Below the pieces are notes generated by a model. It made no database searches, was not told where the DNA came from, and saw only the letters and a program-made list of their open reading frames with translations. From NCBI RefSeq assembly GCF_900172325.1, contig NZ_FWFR01000001.1, positions 434,001 through 498,000 of the forward strand: a stretch of DNA of 64,000 bases, read 5' to 3'. Shown here one piece after another: positions 20,679 to 29,292 of the stretch. The stretch's first letter is position 1, and the number at the start of each line of letters is the position of its first letter. Both the position numbers and the translations under genes were made by a program. The stretch comes from Oceanibacterium hippocampi. Its GTDB lineage: Bacteria > Pseudomonadota > Alphaproteobacteria > Sneathiellales > Sneathiellaceae.

Positions 20679-21335
20679 CTACTCCGCCACCTGTGCCGGT
20701 TCGGCGCGCGATGCGCCGTCCCCGTCGAAATCGCCCCGGAACTCACTCAACCGGGCGATTTCTGTGAGAAAAGGCTGCGCCAACCGTCCATGGATCAGCG
20801 CAGCATGTACCACATTTTCCCGCCCCAATGCCAAACTCAAATCCGCTCGCGAGAAGTAGCGGCAATTGGGCAGTCCCGCGGCCGGAGCCGCGAGCTTGGC
20901 GCCGGATTGCGGCGCCGCATCGGAAGCTTCAATCAGAACGGCGACACGACCCTCTCGGAGCGCGCCGCGCACTTTCTCGAATCCGCATTCGAGGGCGCCG
21001 GCGCGCTTGGCGATACCAAGGCGGTCGAGACACCGGCGCACCAGCAGACGATCGACACGGTCGACGAGATCCGTCGGCACCGCGACATTGCTGCGCGCGG
21101 CGCGCGCGAACAGCCGCTTGTCGACGGCCCGCTGCAGAGACGTACGGTTTGGCGTCAGCCAGATGCCCCGGCCCGGCAGAATCTCCGCCAGGTCCGGAAC
21201 AATGTCCCGGTCGGGGCCAACGACGAATCGGAGCAAGCCCGGCTTCGGCTTGCTCTCGCCGGTGACGATGCAACGCCGAAGCGGTCCGGCTTCCCTGTCA
21301 GGGAGCCAGTCACTCGGGGCGCACGGATTGTTCAT
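20679..21335 (-). CDS. YlxR/L7Ae-like RNA-binding protein
   Basis: From the ATG at 21335 (AGGAGG upstream) the protein has 218 residues. An N-terminal YlxR (DUF448) domain is marked by [20 protein letters not shown] and [20 protein letters not shown] second domain resembling L7Ae/L30e follows ([20 protein letters not shown]). This two-domain form is usual in alphaproteobacteria and lies between nusA and infB. YlxR proteins bind RNA and have been linked to transcription control and RNase P. The open frame upstream of 21335 is a shadow. It overlaps the nusA end by 26 bp. Confidence 0.93.
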   Translation of the reverse strand: MNNPCAPSDWLPDREAGPLRRCIVTGESKPKPGLLRFVVGPDRDIVPDLAEILPGRGIWLTPNRTSLQRAVDKRLFARAARSNVAVPTDLVDRVDRLLVRRCLDRLGIAKRAGALECGFEKVRGALREGRVAVLIEASDAAPQSGAKLAAPAAGLPNCRYFSRADLSLALGRENVVHAALIHGRLAQPFLTEIARLSEFRGDFDGDGASRAEPAQVAE

Positions 21336-22890
21336 CGGCCTCCTTGGCGCCGGCCTCGACCGTCGCCTCGTCTTCGTCGTCGAACCAATGGGCCCGGGCG
21401 GCCATGATGATGTCGTTCGCCTCGTCCTCGCCGAGGCCATGCTCGCGCAGGATCCCGTCCTGCGCATTGACCAGTTCGTCGCCGGCGAGATCGCCGAGAT
21501 CGTCGAGCGTCTTCACCCCGGCCTCGCCGAGGGCGACCAGCATGGCCGGCGTCAGCGCCTCGATCGCGGCGACCTCGTCGCTGACCCCGAGCTCGACCCG
21601 GCGCTCCTCGTAGGCGGTGTTGACGCCGTCGACATATTCGCGGGCGCGCTGCACCAGCTCCTCGGCGAGATCCTCGTCGAAGCCCTCGATGTCGGCGACC
21701 TCGGACGCCTCGACGAAGGCAACCTCCTCGACGCGGCTGAACCCTTCGGTCACGAGCAGCTGGGCAATCACTTCGTCCACATTGAGCGTGTCGATGAAGT
21801 GCTGGCTGCGCTCGCGGAATTCAAGCTGGCGGCGGTCCGATTCCTCTTCCTCGGTCAGGATATCGATATCCCAGCCGGTCAACTGCGAGGCGAGCCGCAC
21901 ATTCTGGCCACGCCGGCCGATGGCGAGCGAAAGCTGCTCGTCCGGAACCACGACCTCGATCCGTCGGGTTTCCTCGTCGAGCACAACCTTGGACACTTCC
22001 GCCGGCGCCAGCGCATTGACGATGAAGGTCGCCGGGTCGGGCGACCACTGGATGATGTCGATCTTCTCGCCCTGCAACTCGTTCACGACCGCCTGGACGC
22101 GCGAACCGCGCATGCCGACGCAGGCGCCGACCGGATCGATCGAGCTGTCGTTGGACAGCACGGCGATCTTGGCCCGGCTGCCGGGGTCGCGGGCCACCGC
22201 CTTGATCTCGATGATATGGTCATAGATCTCCGGCACTTCCTGGCCGAACAGCTTCGCCATGAAGGTCGGATGGGTGCGCGACAGGAAAATCTGCGGGCCG
22301 CGCTGTTCGCGGCGCACGTCGTAGATATAGGCCCGGATGCGGTCGCTCTGGCGGAAACTTTCCCGCGGCAGCAGCTCGTCCCGCCGGACAATCGCCTCGG
22401 CGCGGCCCAGATCGACGGTGATGTTGCCGTATTCGACGCGCTTGACGAAGCCGTTCACGACCTCGCCGATGCGGTCCTTGTATTCCTCGTACTGACGCTC
22501 GCGCTCGGCATCGCGGACCTTCTGCACGATGACCTGCTTGGCGGTCTGCGCGGCGATCCGGCCGAAATCGATCGGCGGCAGGGGCTCGGAAATAAAGTCC
22601 CCGACCTGGGCCGCCGGATGGCGCGCCTTGGCCTCGTCGATGGTGATCTGGATCGCGTCTTCCTCGATCTCGTCGACCACCTCGAGCAGGCGGGCGAGAC
22701 GGATCTCACCGGTCTTGCGGTCGATCTCCGCCCGGATCTCGTTCTCGTGACCGTACTTCGCACGGGCCGCCTTCTGGATAGCCTCTTCCATCGCTTCCAG
22801 AACGATATCCCGATCGATGCTCTTCTCCCGGGCAACCGCGTCGGCTACCTGCAGAAGCTCCAAACGGTTCAAGCTTGTCGCCGATTCCAT
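21310..22890 (-). CDS. nusA: transcription termination/antitermination factor NusA
   Basis: The ATG at 22890 with GAGGAAG upstream gives 526 residues. The N-terminal RNA polymerase-binding domain (LELLQVADAVAREKSID) is followed by S1 (ITVDLGRAEAIV) and two KH domains (SIDPVGACVGMRGSRVQAVV, LSLAIGRRGQNVRLASQL). An extended acidic C-terminus holds helix-hairpin-helix repeats typical of alphaproteobacteria. NusA affects pausing, termination and antitermination, and in E. coli it regulates its own operon. That is relevant to the terminator ahead of rimP. Confidence 0.98.
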   Translation of the reverse strand: MESATSLNRLELLQVADAVAREKSIDRDIVLEAMEEAIQKAARAKYGHENEIRAEIDRKTGEIRLARLLEVVDEIEEDAIQITIDEAKARHPAAQVGDFISEPLPPIDFGRIAAQTAKQVIVQKVRDAERERQYEEYKDRIGEVVNGFVKRVEYGNITVDLGRAEAIVRRDELLPRESFRQSDRIRAYIYDVRREQRGPQIFLSRTHPTFMAKLFGQEVPEIYDHIIEIKAVARDPGSRAKIAVLSNDSSIDPVGACVGMRGSRVQAVVNELQGEKIDIIQWSPDPATFIVNALAPAEVSKVVLDEETRRIEVVVPDEQLSLAIGRRGQNVRLASQLTGWDIDILTEEEESDRRQLEFRERSQHFIDTLNVDEVIAQLLVTEGFSRVEEVAFVEASEVADIEGFDEDLAEELVQRAREYVDGVNTAYEERRVELGVSDEVAAIEALTPAMLVALGEAGVKTLDDLGDLAGDELVNAQDGILREHGLGEDEANDIIMAARAHWFDDEDEATVEAGAKEADEQSVRPE

Positions 22891-22901
22891 CGTCTTCCTC
22901 G

Positions 22902-23483
22902 TCAATCACGATCGTTCAACGACGCCGCAATGAGCGCGTCCGTCAATACGAGACTGGCCTTGTCGATTGCCTCAAGCGGCACCCGGCGAACAGCGGTCTC
23001 TCCGGCATCGTCGGCGCGGATCATGACCTCGTCGCCTTCAACGCCCAGCAGCTCGCCACGAAAACGCTTGCGGCCGTCGATCAGCTCGACCGTCTCGAGT
23101 TTCGCCTCGAAGCCCGCCCATCGCTCGAAATCCTTGCGCCGGGTCAGCGGCCGATCGATACCCGGCGACGAGACCTCGAGATGATACGCACTCTCGATCG
23201 GGTCCTCGACATCAAGCAGCGCCGAGACCACCCGGCTTACCTCCGCGCAGTCATCGATACCCATCGTTCCGTCGGGCCGCTCGGCCATGATCTGGAGCGT
23301 CGCGCGCTTGCCCTCGGCAAGCCGCACCCGCACCAGTTCAAACCCCATATCCTGCAGCGCCGGGCCGATGATTTCCGCTACCCGAGCCGCCGGCCCTGGT
23401 CTCTGTCTTGTTCCCAAGCCTTGCGCCAAAATAAAAAAAGTGGGCCAATGGCCCACTGCCCTTGAGGCCGCCGAACGCGGCAT
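22902..23483 (-). CDS. rimP: ribosome maturation factor RimP
   Basis: The conserved RimP core begins at ARVAEIIGPALQDMGFELV and includes YHLEVSSPGIDRPLTRRKDF and the EGDEVMIRADD C-terminal Sm-like domain. It assists 30S assembly. The start is unclear. The ATG at 23483 gives 193 residues but has no good ribosome site and puts codons 10-19 over a complete intrinsic terminator. A TTG at 23429, directly after the terminator, gives 175 residues, closer to the usual length, but also lacks a ribosome site. I give the ATG with low certainty for the N-terminus and high certainty for the gene. Confidence 0.9.
   Translation of the reverse strand: MPRSAASRAVGHWPTFFILAQGLGTRQRPGPAARVAEIIGPALQDMGFELVRVRLAEGKRATLQIMAERPDGTMGIDDCAEVSRVVSALLDVEDPIESAYHLEVSSPGIDRPLTRRKDFERWAGFEAKLETVELIDGRKRFRGELLGVEGDEVMIRADDAGETAVRRVPLEAIDKASLVLTDALIAASLNDRD
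23428..23456 (-). terminator. intrinsic terminator / probable attenuator at the head of the rimP-nusA operon
   Basis: The minus strand has a 7-bp GC-rich stem (GTGGGCC/GGCCCAC) with a 3-nt loop, followed at once by seven T, an A and four T. It is a textbook intrinsic terminator. It lies 75 bp past the trmB stop but within or directly before the rimP start, and downstream of a good promoter. Confidence 0.85.
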
Positions 23484-23506
23484 GAACAGTTTTATCTGTG
23501 ACTCCA

Positions 23507-23534
23507 ATGATAGAGACAAAGTCGGATCTATCAA
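23507..23534 (-). promoter_or_regulatory. promoter of the rimP-nusA-infB operon
   Basis: TTGATA (23534-23529), 16 nt, then TATCAT (23512-23507) on the minus strand, each five of six to consensus. The -35 overlaps the trmB stop codon. The predicted transcript starts near 23500 and meets the terminator hairpin after about 45 nt. Confidence 0.65.
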
Positions 23535-24271
23535 GCCTTTTCTGGCGCGCGCGGACCCGATTCCGGGCGCCGGATCGCCCGCAAGTAAAGGCATGAAGCC
23601 CCCCCGGCCAGCGCCTTTTCCTCGTAGCGGGTCGGGTACCAGTCGTGTGGCCTCCGACGCCATTCCCCGGGGCCTTCCGGCAGCCACTCGAACGCGGGGT
23701 GGTCGAGCAGATGCCAGAGGATCCAGCGACCGTATTCGGCGTGATCGGTCGCAAGGCGCAATTCGGCGCCCGGAGCCAGCGCGCTTGCCAGTCCGTCCAG
23801 CGTATCGCGGTTGACCAGGCGCCGCCGGTGATGGCGGCTTTTCGGCCACGGATCGGGAAACAGCACGAAGGCGCGCTCGATCGATCCCGGCCGGAGCGCG
23901 GCGAGCAGCATGCGGGCGTCGTCGTCGAGGATGCGGATATTGTCGAGCCCCGCCTCGTCGATCGCCCCGAGCAGCTTGGCGACGCCGTTCAGGAACGGCT
24001 CGGCGCCGAGCAATCCGCAGTCCGGATGGCGGCCGGCCTGTCCGGCGAGATGCTCGCCGCCGCCGAAGCCGATCTCCAGCCAGATCGCCCGCTTGCGGGC
24101 CGGGAACAGCGACATCGGATCGAGACTGCCCGGCGCCGCGTCGCCGAGCGCGATCCGCAGGTCGGGAAGAAGGGCGTCGACCAGCCGCTGCGGCCGGGGC
24201 CGAAGCGGCTTTCCCCGGCGTCGGCCGAAGCTGCGCGCCGGAGCCACGTCGGGCCGCCCCTCGTCGGCCAT
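23531..24271 (-). CDS. trmB: tRNA (guanine-N7-)-methyltransferase
   Basis: The 246-residue enzyme has a SAM-binding motif (WLEIGFGGGEHL) and the TrmB signature FPDPWPKSRHHRRRLVN. It methylates G46 in the tRNA variable loop. The N-terminus is Arg-rich, and some residues before the core (PLRPRPQRLVDALLP) may interact with tRNA. It is 13 bp downstream of metK, which makes its cofactor, and the two are likely co-transcribed. The nus-operon promoter overlaps its stop codon. Confidence 0.96.
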   Translation of the reverse strand: MADEGRPDVAPARSFGRRRGKPLRPRPQRLVDALLPDLRIALGDAAPGSLDPMSLFPARKRAIWLEIGFGGGEHLAGQAGRHPDCGLLGAEPFLNGVAKLLGAIDEAGLDNIRILDDDARMLLAALRPGSIERAFVLFPDPWPKSRHHRRRLVNRDTLDGLASALAPGAELRLATDHAEYGRWILWHLLDHPAFEWLPEGPGEWRRRPHDWYPTRYEEKALAGGASCLYLRAIRRPESGPRAPEKA

Positions 24272-24284
24272 GGCCGGAACCCGT

Positions 24285-25454
24285 TCAGGCGAAGTGGCGT
24301 TTCAGCGCATCGACGAGGTCGAGACGCTCCCAGGAGAAGCCCCCGTCGTCCTCGGGCGCGCGACCGAAATGCCCGTAGGCCGAGGTGCGGGCGTAGATCG
24401 GCCGATTGAGCGAGAGATGCTCACGAATGCCGCGGGGGCTGAGATCGACCATGTCCTGCAGCACCGTCTCGAGACGGGCCGGATCGACCGTATCGGCGCC
24501 GTTCAGGTCGACATAGAGCGCGAGCGGCTTGGCGACCCCGATCGCGTAGGCGAGCTGGATCGTGCATTTCTCGGCCATGCCCGCGGCGACGATATTCTTG
24601 GCCAGATAACGCGTCGCATAGGCTGCCGAGCGATCGACCTTGGTCGGGTCCTTGCCCGAGAAGGCGCCGCCGCCATGGGGCGCGGCACCGCCGTAGGTGT
24701 CGACGATGATCTTCCGCCCGGTCAGGCCGGCATCGCCGTCCGGGCCGCCGATGATGAACTTCCCGGTCGGGTTGACGTAAAAATTCTCTTCGTCGCACAT
24801 CCAGCCGTCCGGCAGGACCTCGAGAACATACTTCCGCACGATCTCGCGGATCTCGTCCTGGCTGACCGCCTTGTCGTGCTGGGTCGAGACCACGACGGAG
24901 GTCGCGCGCACCGGCTTGCCGTTCTCGTAGGCGAGCGTCACCTGGCTTTTCGAATCCGGGGCGAGGTGCGGCTGCTCGCCGGAATGACGAACCTCGGCCA
25001 GACGCTTCAGGATACGGTGGGCGTAGAAGATCGGCGCCGGCATGTATTCTTCGGTCTCTTGCACGGCGAAACCGAACATGATGCCCTGGTCGCCGGCACC
25101 CTCGTCCTTGTTGCCCGCCGCGTCGACGCCCTGGGCGATGTCGGCTGACTGGCCATGCAGGTAGATCTCGACGGCGGCGTTCTTCCAGTGGAAGCCTTCC
25201 TGCTCGTAGCCGATCTCGCGAACCGCATTGCGGGCGAGTTCGGTGATCACCTCGTGCGACACCGAAGCCGGACCGCGGGTTTCGCCGGCAATGACGATCC
25301 GGTTGGTCGTCGTCAGCGTTTCACAGGCCACGCGCGATTGCGGATCGGCAGCGAGAAAGGCGTCCACGACCTCGTCGGAGATCCGGTCGCAGACCTTGTC
25401 CGGATGACCCTCGGACACGGACTCGCTCGTGAAAAGATAGCTCGATCGCCGCAC
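24285..25454 (-). CDS. metK: S-adenosylmethionine synthetase
   Basis: From the GTG at 25454 (GGAGG eight bases upstream) the protein has 389 residues. It carries [19 protein letters not shown], the [12 protein letters not shown] motif and the phosphate loop [16 protein letters not shown]. It makes SAM from methionine and ATP. The open frame upstream of 25454 includes leader sequence and is not coding. A promoter at 25578-25607 and a leader of about 115 nt with a stable hairpin precede it. Confidence 0.97.
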   Translation of the reverse strand: MRRSSYLFTSESVSEGHPDKVCDRISDEVVDAFLAADPQSRVACETLTTTNRIVIAGETRGPASVSHEVITELARNAVREIGYEQEGFHWKNAAVEIYLHGQSADIAQGVDAAGNKDEGAGDQGIMFGFAVQETEEYMPAPIFYAHRILKRLAEVRHSGEQPHLAPDSKSQVTLAYENGKPVRATSVVVSTQHDKAVSQDEIREIVRKYVLEVLPDGWMCDEENFYVNPTGKFIIGGPDGDAGLTGRKIIVDTYGGAAPHGGGAFSGKDPTKVDRSAAYATRYLAKNIVAAGMAEKCTIQLAYAIGVAKPLALYVDLNGADTVDPARLETVLQDMVDLSPRGIREHLSLNRPIYARTSAYGHFGRAPEDDGGFSWERLDLVDALKRHFA

Positions 25455-25518
25455 GGGATATGCCTCCGTCAAATGTAGCACCGGACCGGCCGGTAATGTG
25501 CCGCGCCGGGGCCGAGTC

Positions 25519-25540
25519 GGGCCCACAGAGGCGTGGACCC
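25519..25540 (-). promoter_or_regulatory. hairpin in the metK leader
   Basis: GGGTCCAC and GTGGGCCC pair over 8 bp (one T-G) with a 6-nt loop in the metK 5' leader. A second short pairing (GTCGAC repeats) adjoins it. It does not match the SAM-I, SAM-II or SAM/SAH consensus elements I can recall. Confidence 0.45.
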
Positions 25541-25577
25541 TGTCGACGGTATTCGACGGGCTTGCGCGAATCCGGGG

Positions 25578-25607
25578 AATATGGCGATGCGCCGGGTGGA
25601 CGGTCAA
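25578..25607 (-). promoter_or_regulatory. metK promoter
   Basis: TTGACC (25607-25602), an 18-nt spacer, then CATATT (25583-25578) on the minus strand, giving a leader of about 115 nt before the GTG start of metK. Confidence 0.55.
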
Positions 25608-25650
25608 GCGGCAATTGCCGTTCCGTCCCGCGAAGCGGAACCGAGGGCGG

Positions 25651-26079
25651 TCAGACCCTGGGCGTACGCGCCTCGTCCTCGCCGTCCGCGACATGATTGG
25701 CGACGGCCTTGACCAGTTCGAAGACCCGCTTGCGGACGTTGGGCTCGGCGATCCGGTAGTAGGCGCGAACCAACTCGAGGGTCTCGCGGCGGGTCAGGTC
25801 GTCCTGCTGGTATTCTTCCTGGCTGCCGGCCGAGAATCCCGTCGTCTCCTCGACTTCATCCGACATGTCGTCGAAGAAGAAGGACGGCGGCACATCGAGA
25901 ACCTGACAGAACTGGAACAACCGGCTCGCGCCGATTCGGTTGGCACCACGCTCGTATTTCTGGATCTGCTGAAAGGTCAAGCCGACGGCTTCGCCAAGCT
26001 TCTCCTGACTCAGGCCAAGCAGGGTCCGACGCAATCTCACGCGCTTGCCTACGTGAACGTCGATCGGATGATGCGCCAC
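25651..26079 (-). CDS. XRE-family transcriptional regulator (first copy)
   Basis: The 142-residue protein starts at a GTG (26079) with GGAGG eight bases upstream. The HTH_3 domain spans about residues 9-65 ([40 protein letters not shown]). An acidic linker and a helical C-terminal part ([20 protein letters not shown]) follow. It belongs to the alphaproteobacterial group related to small phage-type repressors. The target is unknown. It lies just upstream of metK, which has its own promoter. A second XRE protein is encoded 194 bp upstream on the same strand. Confidence 0.9.
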   Translation of the reverse strand: MAHHPIDVHVGKRVRLRRTLLGLSQEKLGEAVGLTFQQIQKYERGANRIGASRLFQFCQVLDVPPSFFFDDMSDEVEETTGFSAGSQEEYQQDDLTRRETLELVRAYYRIAEPNVRKRVFELVKAVANHVADGEDEARTPRV

Positions 26080-26273
26080 GCGCTAAGCCTCCAGACTCGA
26101 ATACTCAGTGGTTCCCGCGACAGGACTGCCGCGCCCGGGGAGGGGTGGAAACGCCCCCAACGCCTACGGGTGTATGGTGACGGGAAGTAACCGTCAAGTG
26201 CAAAACATTTTCAAAATTGACGCTTCCGGTTCATGGCCGATCCATACAACTTGTTGATATCGCAAGCGTTCTG

Positions 26274-26633
26274 TTATCGGAGCGCGGCAAGCGCCTTGAC
26301 GTGGCGGAGGACCGTCTCTCGCATTTCGGGAGTAAGTTGATAATAATGCAATATTAAATCGCGCGACTCGGCGGCCATGGGCGGGGCGAGATACTGTTCT
26401 ATCGGGTCACTGCTACCGACGGGATACAGAAGTTGGGGCAATGTTACTTTCAGGGCATCGGCAACCTGTCTCAGGCGGTCGACCGAAATATGGCTCGAAC
26501 CGGCCTCGTATTTCTGGACCATCTGCGCGCTGATCGACAGCCGTTCAGCCAGTTCGCGCTGCGACAGTCTCTGATCCCGGCGAATCTGCCGGATGTTCTT
26601 TCCGATCGTTTCGTCCAGGCTGTCCCGTGCCAC
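26274..26633 (-). CDS. XRE-family transcriptional regulator (second copy)
   Basis: The 119-residue protein starts at the GTG at 26633 with a G-rich site (GGGGG) about ten bases upstream. The open frame extends further into lnt territory without family support. The HTH is IGKNIRQIRRDQRLSQRELA and QMVQKYEAGSSHISVDRLRQ. The C-terminal half (ESRDLILHYYQLTPEMRETV) is built like that of the protein at 25651-26079, so the two are probably distant paralogues. It is oriented away from lnt's start, 59 bp after the lnt stop. Confidence 0.85.
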   Translation of the reverse strand: MARDSLDETIGKNIRQIRRDQRLSQRELAERLSISAQMVQKYEAGSSHISVDRLRQVADALKVTLPQLLYPVGSSDPIEQYLAPPMAAESRDLILHYYQLTPEMRETVLRHVKALAALR

Positions 26634-26692
26634 CGCAGTCTTGCCCCCTGTTTCCGGGCGATCATACGAAGGTATGCAACTTGCGGGAAGGT

Positions 26693-28291
26693 TTATGCGC
26701 GCCTGTCGGCCGGACGGGCATGACGGCCAAGCCGGGCGCCGAGCGCGGCCACCGCGGCGGCGGCGAGCAGCAGCACCAGGGGGATGACATCGCCGAAGCG
26801 GCGATAGGGCGTCACGCCTGCCAGCGGTGGCGGGAGCGCGCCGTCCAGGACCCCTCCCTCGCCGAGGCCGAGGCTGGACAGCACACGGCCATGGCTGTCG
26901 ATGAAGGCCGATATGCCGGTGTTGGCGGCACGAACCATCGGCAATCCCTGCTCGACCGCGCGGAAGCGTGCCTGGGCAAGATGCTGGTAGGGCCCGGCGG
27001 TGTGACCGAACCAGGCGTCGTTGGTCACGTTCAGCAGCCATGCCGCGTCGTGATCGCCAGCAAGCATCTCCGGAAAGATGGCCTCGTAGCAGATCAGCGC
27101 GCGAACCGGCGGAAGCCCGGCAACCCGGAGAATCCCGTCGCCCCCGCCAGGTCCGAAATCCGCATTGCCCGAAACTCCCTGCACGATCTTGCCGAGGCCG
27201 AGGGTCGTCAGCAGGCTGCGGAACGGCAGATACTCGCCGAACGGCACCAGATGCTGCTTGTCGTACGTGGCGCCGATCTCGCCGTCGCCGGTGAGGACCT
27301 CGACGCTGTTGCGATAGTGATCGCCCTCGGCATCGCGGAAGAACCGGGGCGTTCCGGTAAGCAGGTAGCGGTCGGGACCGACCATTCGCCCGAGAAGTTG
27401 GCGAAGCGCCGGTTCCCGGTCGAGGAAATAGGGCAACGCCGTCTCCGGCCAGACCAGGTAGTCGATCGGGCGCTCGGACGGGCGCCCGGACAGTTCGATC
27501 AGCCGTTCCACGTGGCGGGCGCGCAGGTCCGCCTGCCATTTGAGCTTCTGATCGATATTGGCCTGCACGATGCGAAGCCGGGGCGCCTCGGCCTCGGCCG
27601 CAATCTCCGCGCCGTCGAGCCGGACGAGCCCGAAGACGGCGATCCCGATGCCGAGCAGCACCGGCGGCAGCAAGGCTGCGACCGGTAGCGCGCGACCGGA
27701 ACTGCCGGAATCGGATGTGCCTGCCAGTGCCGCCGGCGCGGCCGCGGCCCAGACCGTCGCGAAGCCCAGGGCATAAACGCCGGAGAGCGCGGCCACCTGC
27801 ATCATGACCGGGCTGAAGGCCCACACCTGGCCGATCTGGTTCCACGGAAAGCCGGTGAAGATATGGGCGCGGACGAGTTCGGCCAGGGTCCACGTCGCGG
27901 CCAGCGCGAACGGTTGCCAGCGGCGATCCGGCGCGATCATCCGGGCGCCGAGCAGGGCCAGACCCGGAAAGATCGCGAGTATGGCGGGAAAGCCGATGAG
28001 CGGGAGCGGCAGCAGGAAGCCGTGGCGGGCGATATCGACGACGAAGGCGAAACCGATCCAGTAGAGCGACAGCATGAAATGGCCGAGGCCGAACCACCAG
28101 CCGACAAGGAAGGCCGCGCGCCGACCGCGGCTGCCGGCCAGCAGCCAGCAGAGCCCGGTGAAGGCGACCGGCAGGACCGGAACCAGGTAGAGCGGGGCGA
28201 ATCCGAGTGCCGCGAGGGCGCCGAGCAGGTAGGCGAGGCCGTAGCGCCGCCAGCCGCCGAGGCGGCCCAGGCGTTCGGCGAGAGCGGTCAT
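26693..28291 (-). CDS. lnt: apolipoprotein N-acyltransferase
   Basis: The 532-residue inner-membrane enzyme has six or so hydrophobic segments in the first 210 residues, then a nitrilase-fold domain. The catalytic Glu is in LVWPETALPYF, Lys in YDKQHLVPFGEYLP and Cys in ALICYEAIFPEM. It N-acylates lipoproteins in the last step of their maturation. The ATG at 28291 shares its first base with the corC stop (TGATG), so the two are translationally coupled. Confidence 0.97.
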   Translation of the reverse strand: MTALAERLGRLGGWRRYGLAYLLGALAALGFAPLYLVPVLPVAFTGLCWLLAGSRGRRAAFLVGWWFGLGHFMLSLYWIGFAFVVDIARHGFLLPLPLIGFPAILAIFPGLALLGARMIAPDRRWQPFALAATWTLAELVRAHIFTGFPWNQIGQVWAFSPVMMQVAALSGVYALGFATVWAAAAPAALAGTSDSGSSGRALPVAALLPPVLLGIGIAVFGLVRLDGAEIAAEAEAPRLRIVQANIDQKLKWQADLRARHVERLIELSGRPSERPIDYLVWPETALPYFLDREPALRQLLGRMVGPDRYLLTGTPRFFRDAEGDHYRNSVEVLTGDGEIGATYDKQHLVPFGEYLPFRSLLTTLGLGKIVQGVSGNADFGPGGGDGILRVAGLPPVRALICYEAIFPEMLAGDHDAAWLLNVTNDAWFGHTAGPYQHLAQARFRAVEQGLPMVRAANTGISAFIDSHGRVLSSLGLGEGGVLDGALPPPLAGVTPYRRFGDVIPLVLLLAAAAVAALGARLGRHARPADRRA

Positions 28292-29292
28292 CAAGACTCC
28301 GTTCTCTCTTCCATGCCTTTCAGCCGGACGCGGAGGCGTTTGACCCGGCGCGGGTCGGCATCGACGACCTCGAACTCGATACCGGACGGATGGCGGACGA
28401 CCTCGCCGCGCTGCGGCATGCGGCCGAGCAGATGCATGACCAGGCCGCCGAGCGTGTCGACTTCCTCGTCCTCTTCCTCGGGCAACAGGTCGATATCGAC
28501 CATCGCCTCGAAATCCTCGATCTCGGCCCGGGCGTCGGCCTCGATCAGTCCGTCGCCGCGATCGATCAGCAGTTCTTCCTCGTCCTCGTCGTGCTCGTCC
28601 TGGATCTCGCCGACGATTTCCTCGACCAGGTCCTCGATCGTGACCAGGCCGTCTGTCCCGCCGAACTCGTCGACCACGACAGCCATATGGATGCGTGTCA
28701 CGCGCATCCGCACCAGCAGGTCGCGGACCGACATCGACGGCGGCACGAAGAGCACGTCACGCATGATGTCGCGAAGCTGGAACCCGTCACCGTCGGACCA
28801 GTAGGGCAGGAGGTCCTTCAGGTGCACCATGCCGATGACGTTGTCGAGCGCGTCGCGATAGACCGGAACCCGGGTATGGCCCGCCTCGCGGAACAGCGCG
28901 ATCAGATCGTCAAGCTTGGCCGACGCCTCGACGGCATCGATGTCGGCGCGCGGCACCATCACGTCGTCGGTCCGCAATTCGCCGAAATTGAGGATATTGT
29001 GGAGCATGGCGCGTTCGTCCGCACTGAGCGGCTCGTCGCTTTCCACATGCTCCTCGATCAGTTCCTCGAGCGTCTCGCGGAGGCTGCCCTCGCCGCGCCC
29101 GCCGCCGAACAGGCGCGACACCAGACTGAACAGGCCGCTCGATCCGCCGCTCCGGCCCTCTCCTTCCCTGACGGGCCTGGAGGGGGTCGCTTCGCTGGTC
29201 GCCCCGTCAAGCCGGGGCTCGATAGACTGGGGTTCCTCGTCCCCGGCGATCTTGGTTGCGCTCATAACTCCTGTGCTCTTCACTTGACCCAT
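28291..29292 (-). CDS. CorC/HlyC-type CBS-domain protein
   Basis: The 333-residue protein lacks membrane segments. It has two CBS domains (MVPRADIDAVEASAKLDDLI; MSVRDLLVRMRVTRIHMAVV) and a C-terminal CorC_HlyC domain (EFEVVDADPRRVKRLRVRLK). Related proteins aid Mg/Co efflux or metal homeostasis. The start is either ATG 29292, overlapping the ybeY stop, or ATG 29265, which has AGGAG very close upstream. The N-terminal 60 residues are low-complexity, acidic and Gly-rich. Confidence 0.92.
   Translation of the reverse strand: MGQVKSTGVMSATKIAGDEEPQSIEPRLDGATSEATPSRPVREGEGRSGGSSGLFSLVSRLFGGGRGEGSLRETLEELIEEHVESDEPLSADERAMLHNILNFGELRTDDVMVPRADIDAVEASAKLDDLIALFREAGHTRVPVYRDALDNVIGMVHLKDLLPYWSDGDGFQLRDIMRDVLFVPPSMSVRDLLVRMRVTRIHMAVVVDEFGGTDGLVTIEDLVEEIVGEIQDEHDEDEEELLIDRGDGLIEADARAEIEDFEAMVDIDLLPEEEDEEVDTLGGLVMHLLGRMPQRGEVVRHPSGIEFEVVDADPRRVKRLRVRLKGMEERTES

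Noticed and set aside
17689-20859. 1056-residue plus-strand open frame
   Set aside because: It is antisense to infB, rbfA and part of ylxR, has no domain signal, and is an effect of GC-rich third positions leaving few stops on the opposite strand.
25455-25650. Known SAM riboswitch (SAM-I, SAM-II or SAM/SAH) in the metK leader
   Set aside because: The conserved loop sequences of those classes were not found; only a generic hairpin is visible. Left as an unassigned structured leader.
26634-28097. Extended 607-residue frame running through lnt into the second XRE protein
   Set aside because: Only its last 119 residues match a family. The rest is an out-of-frame reading of lnt; the GTG at 26633 is a sensible start.
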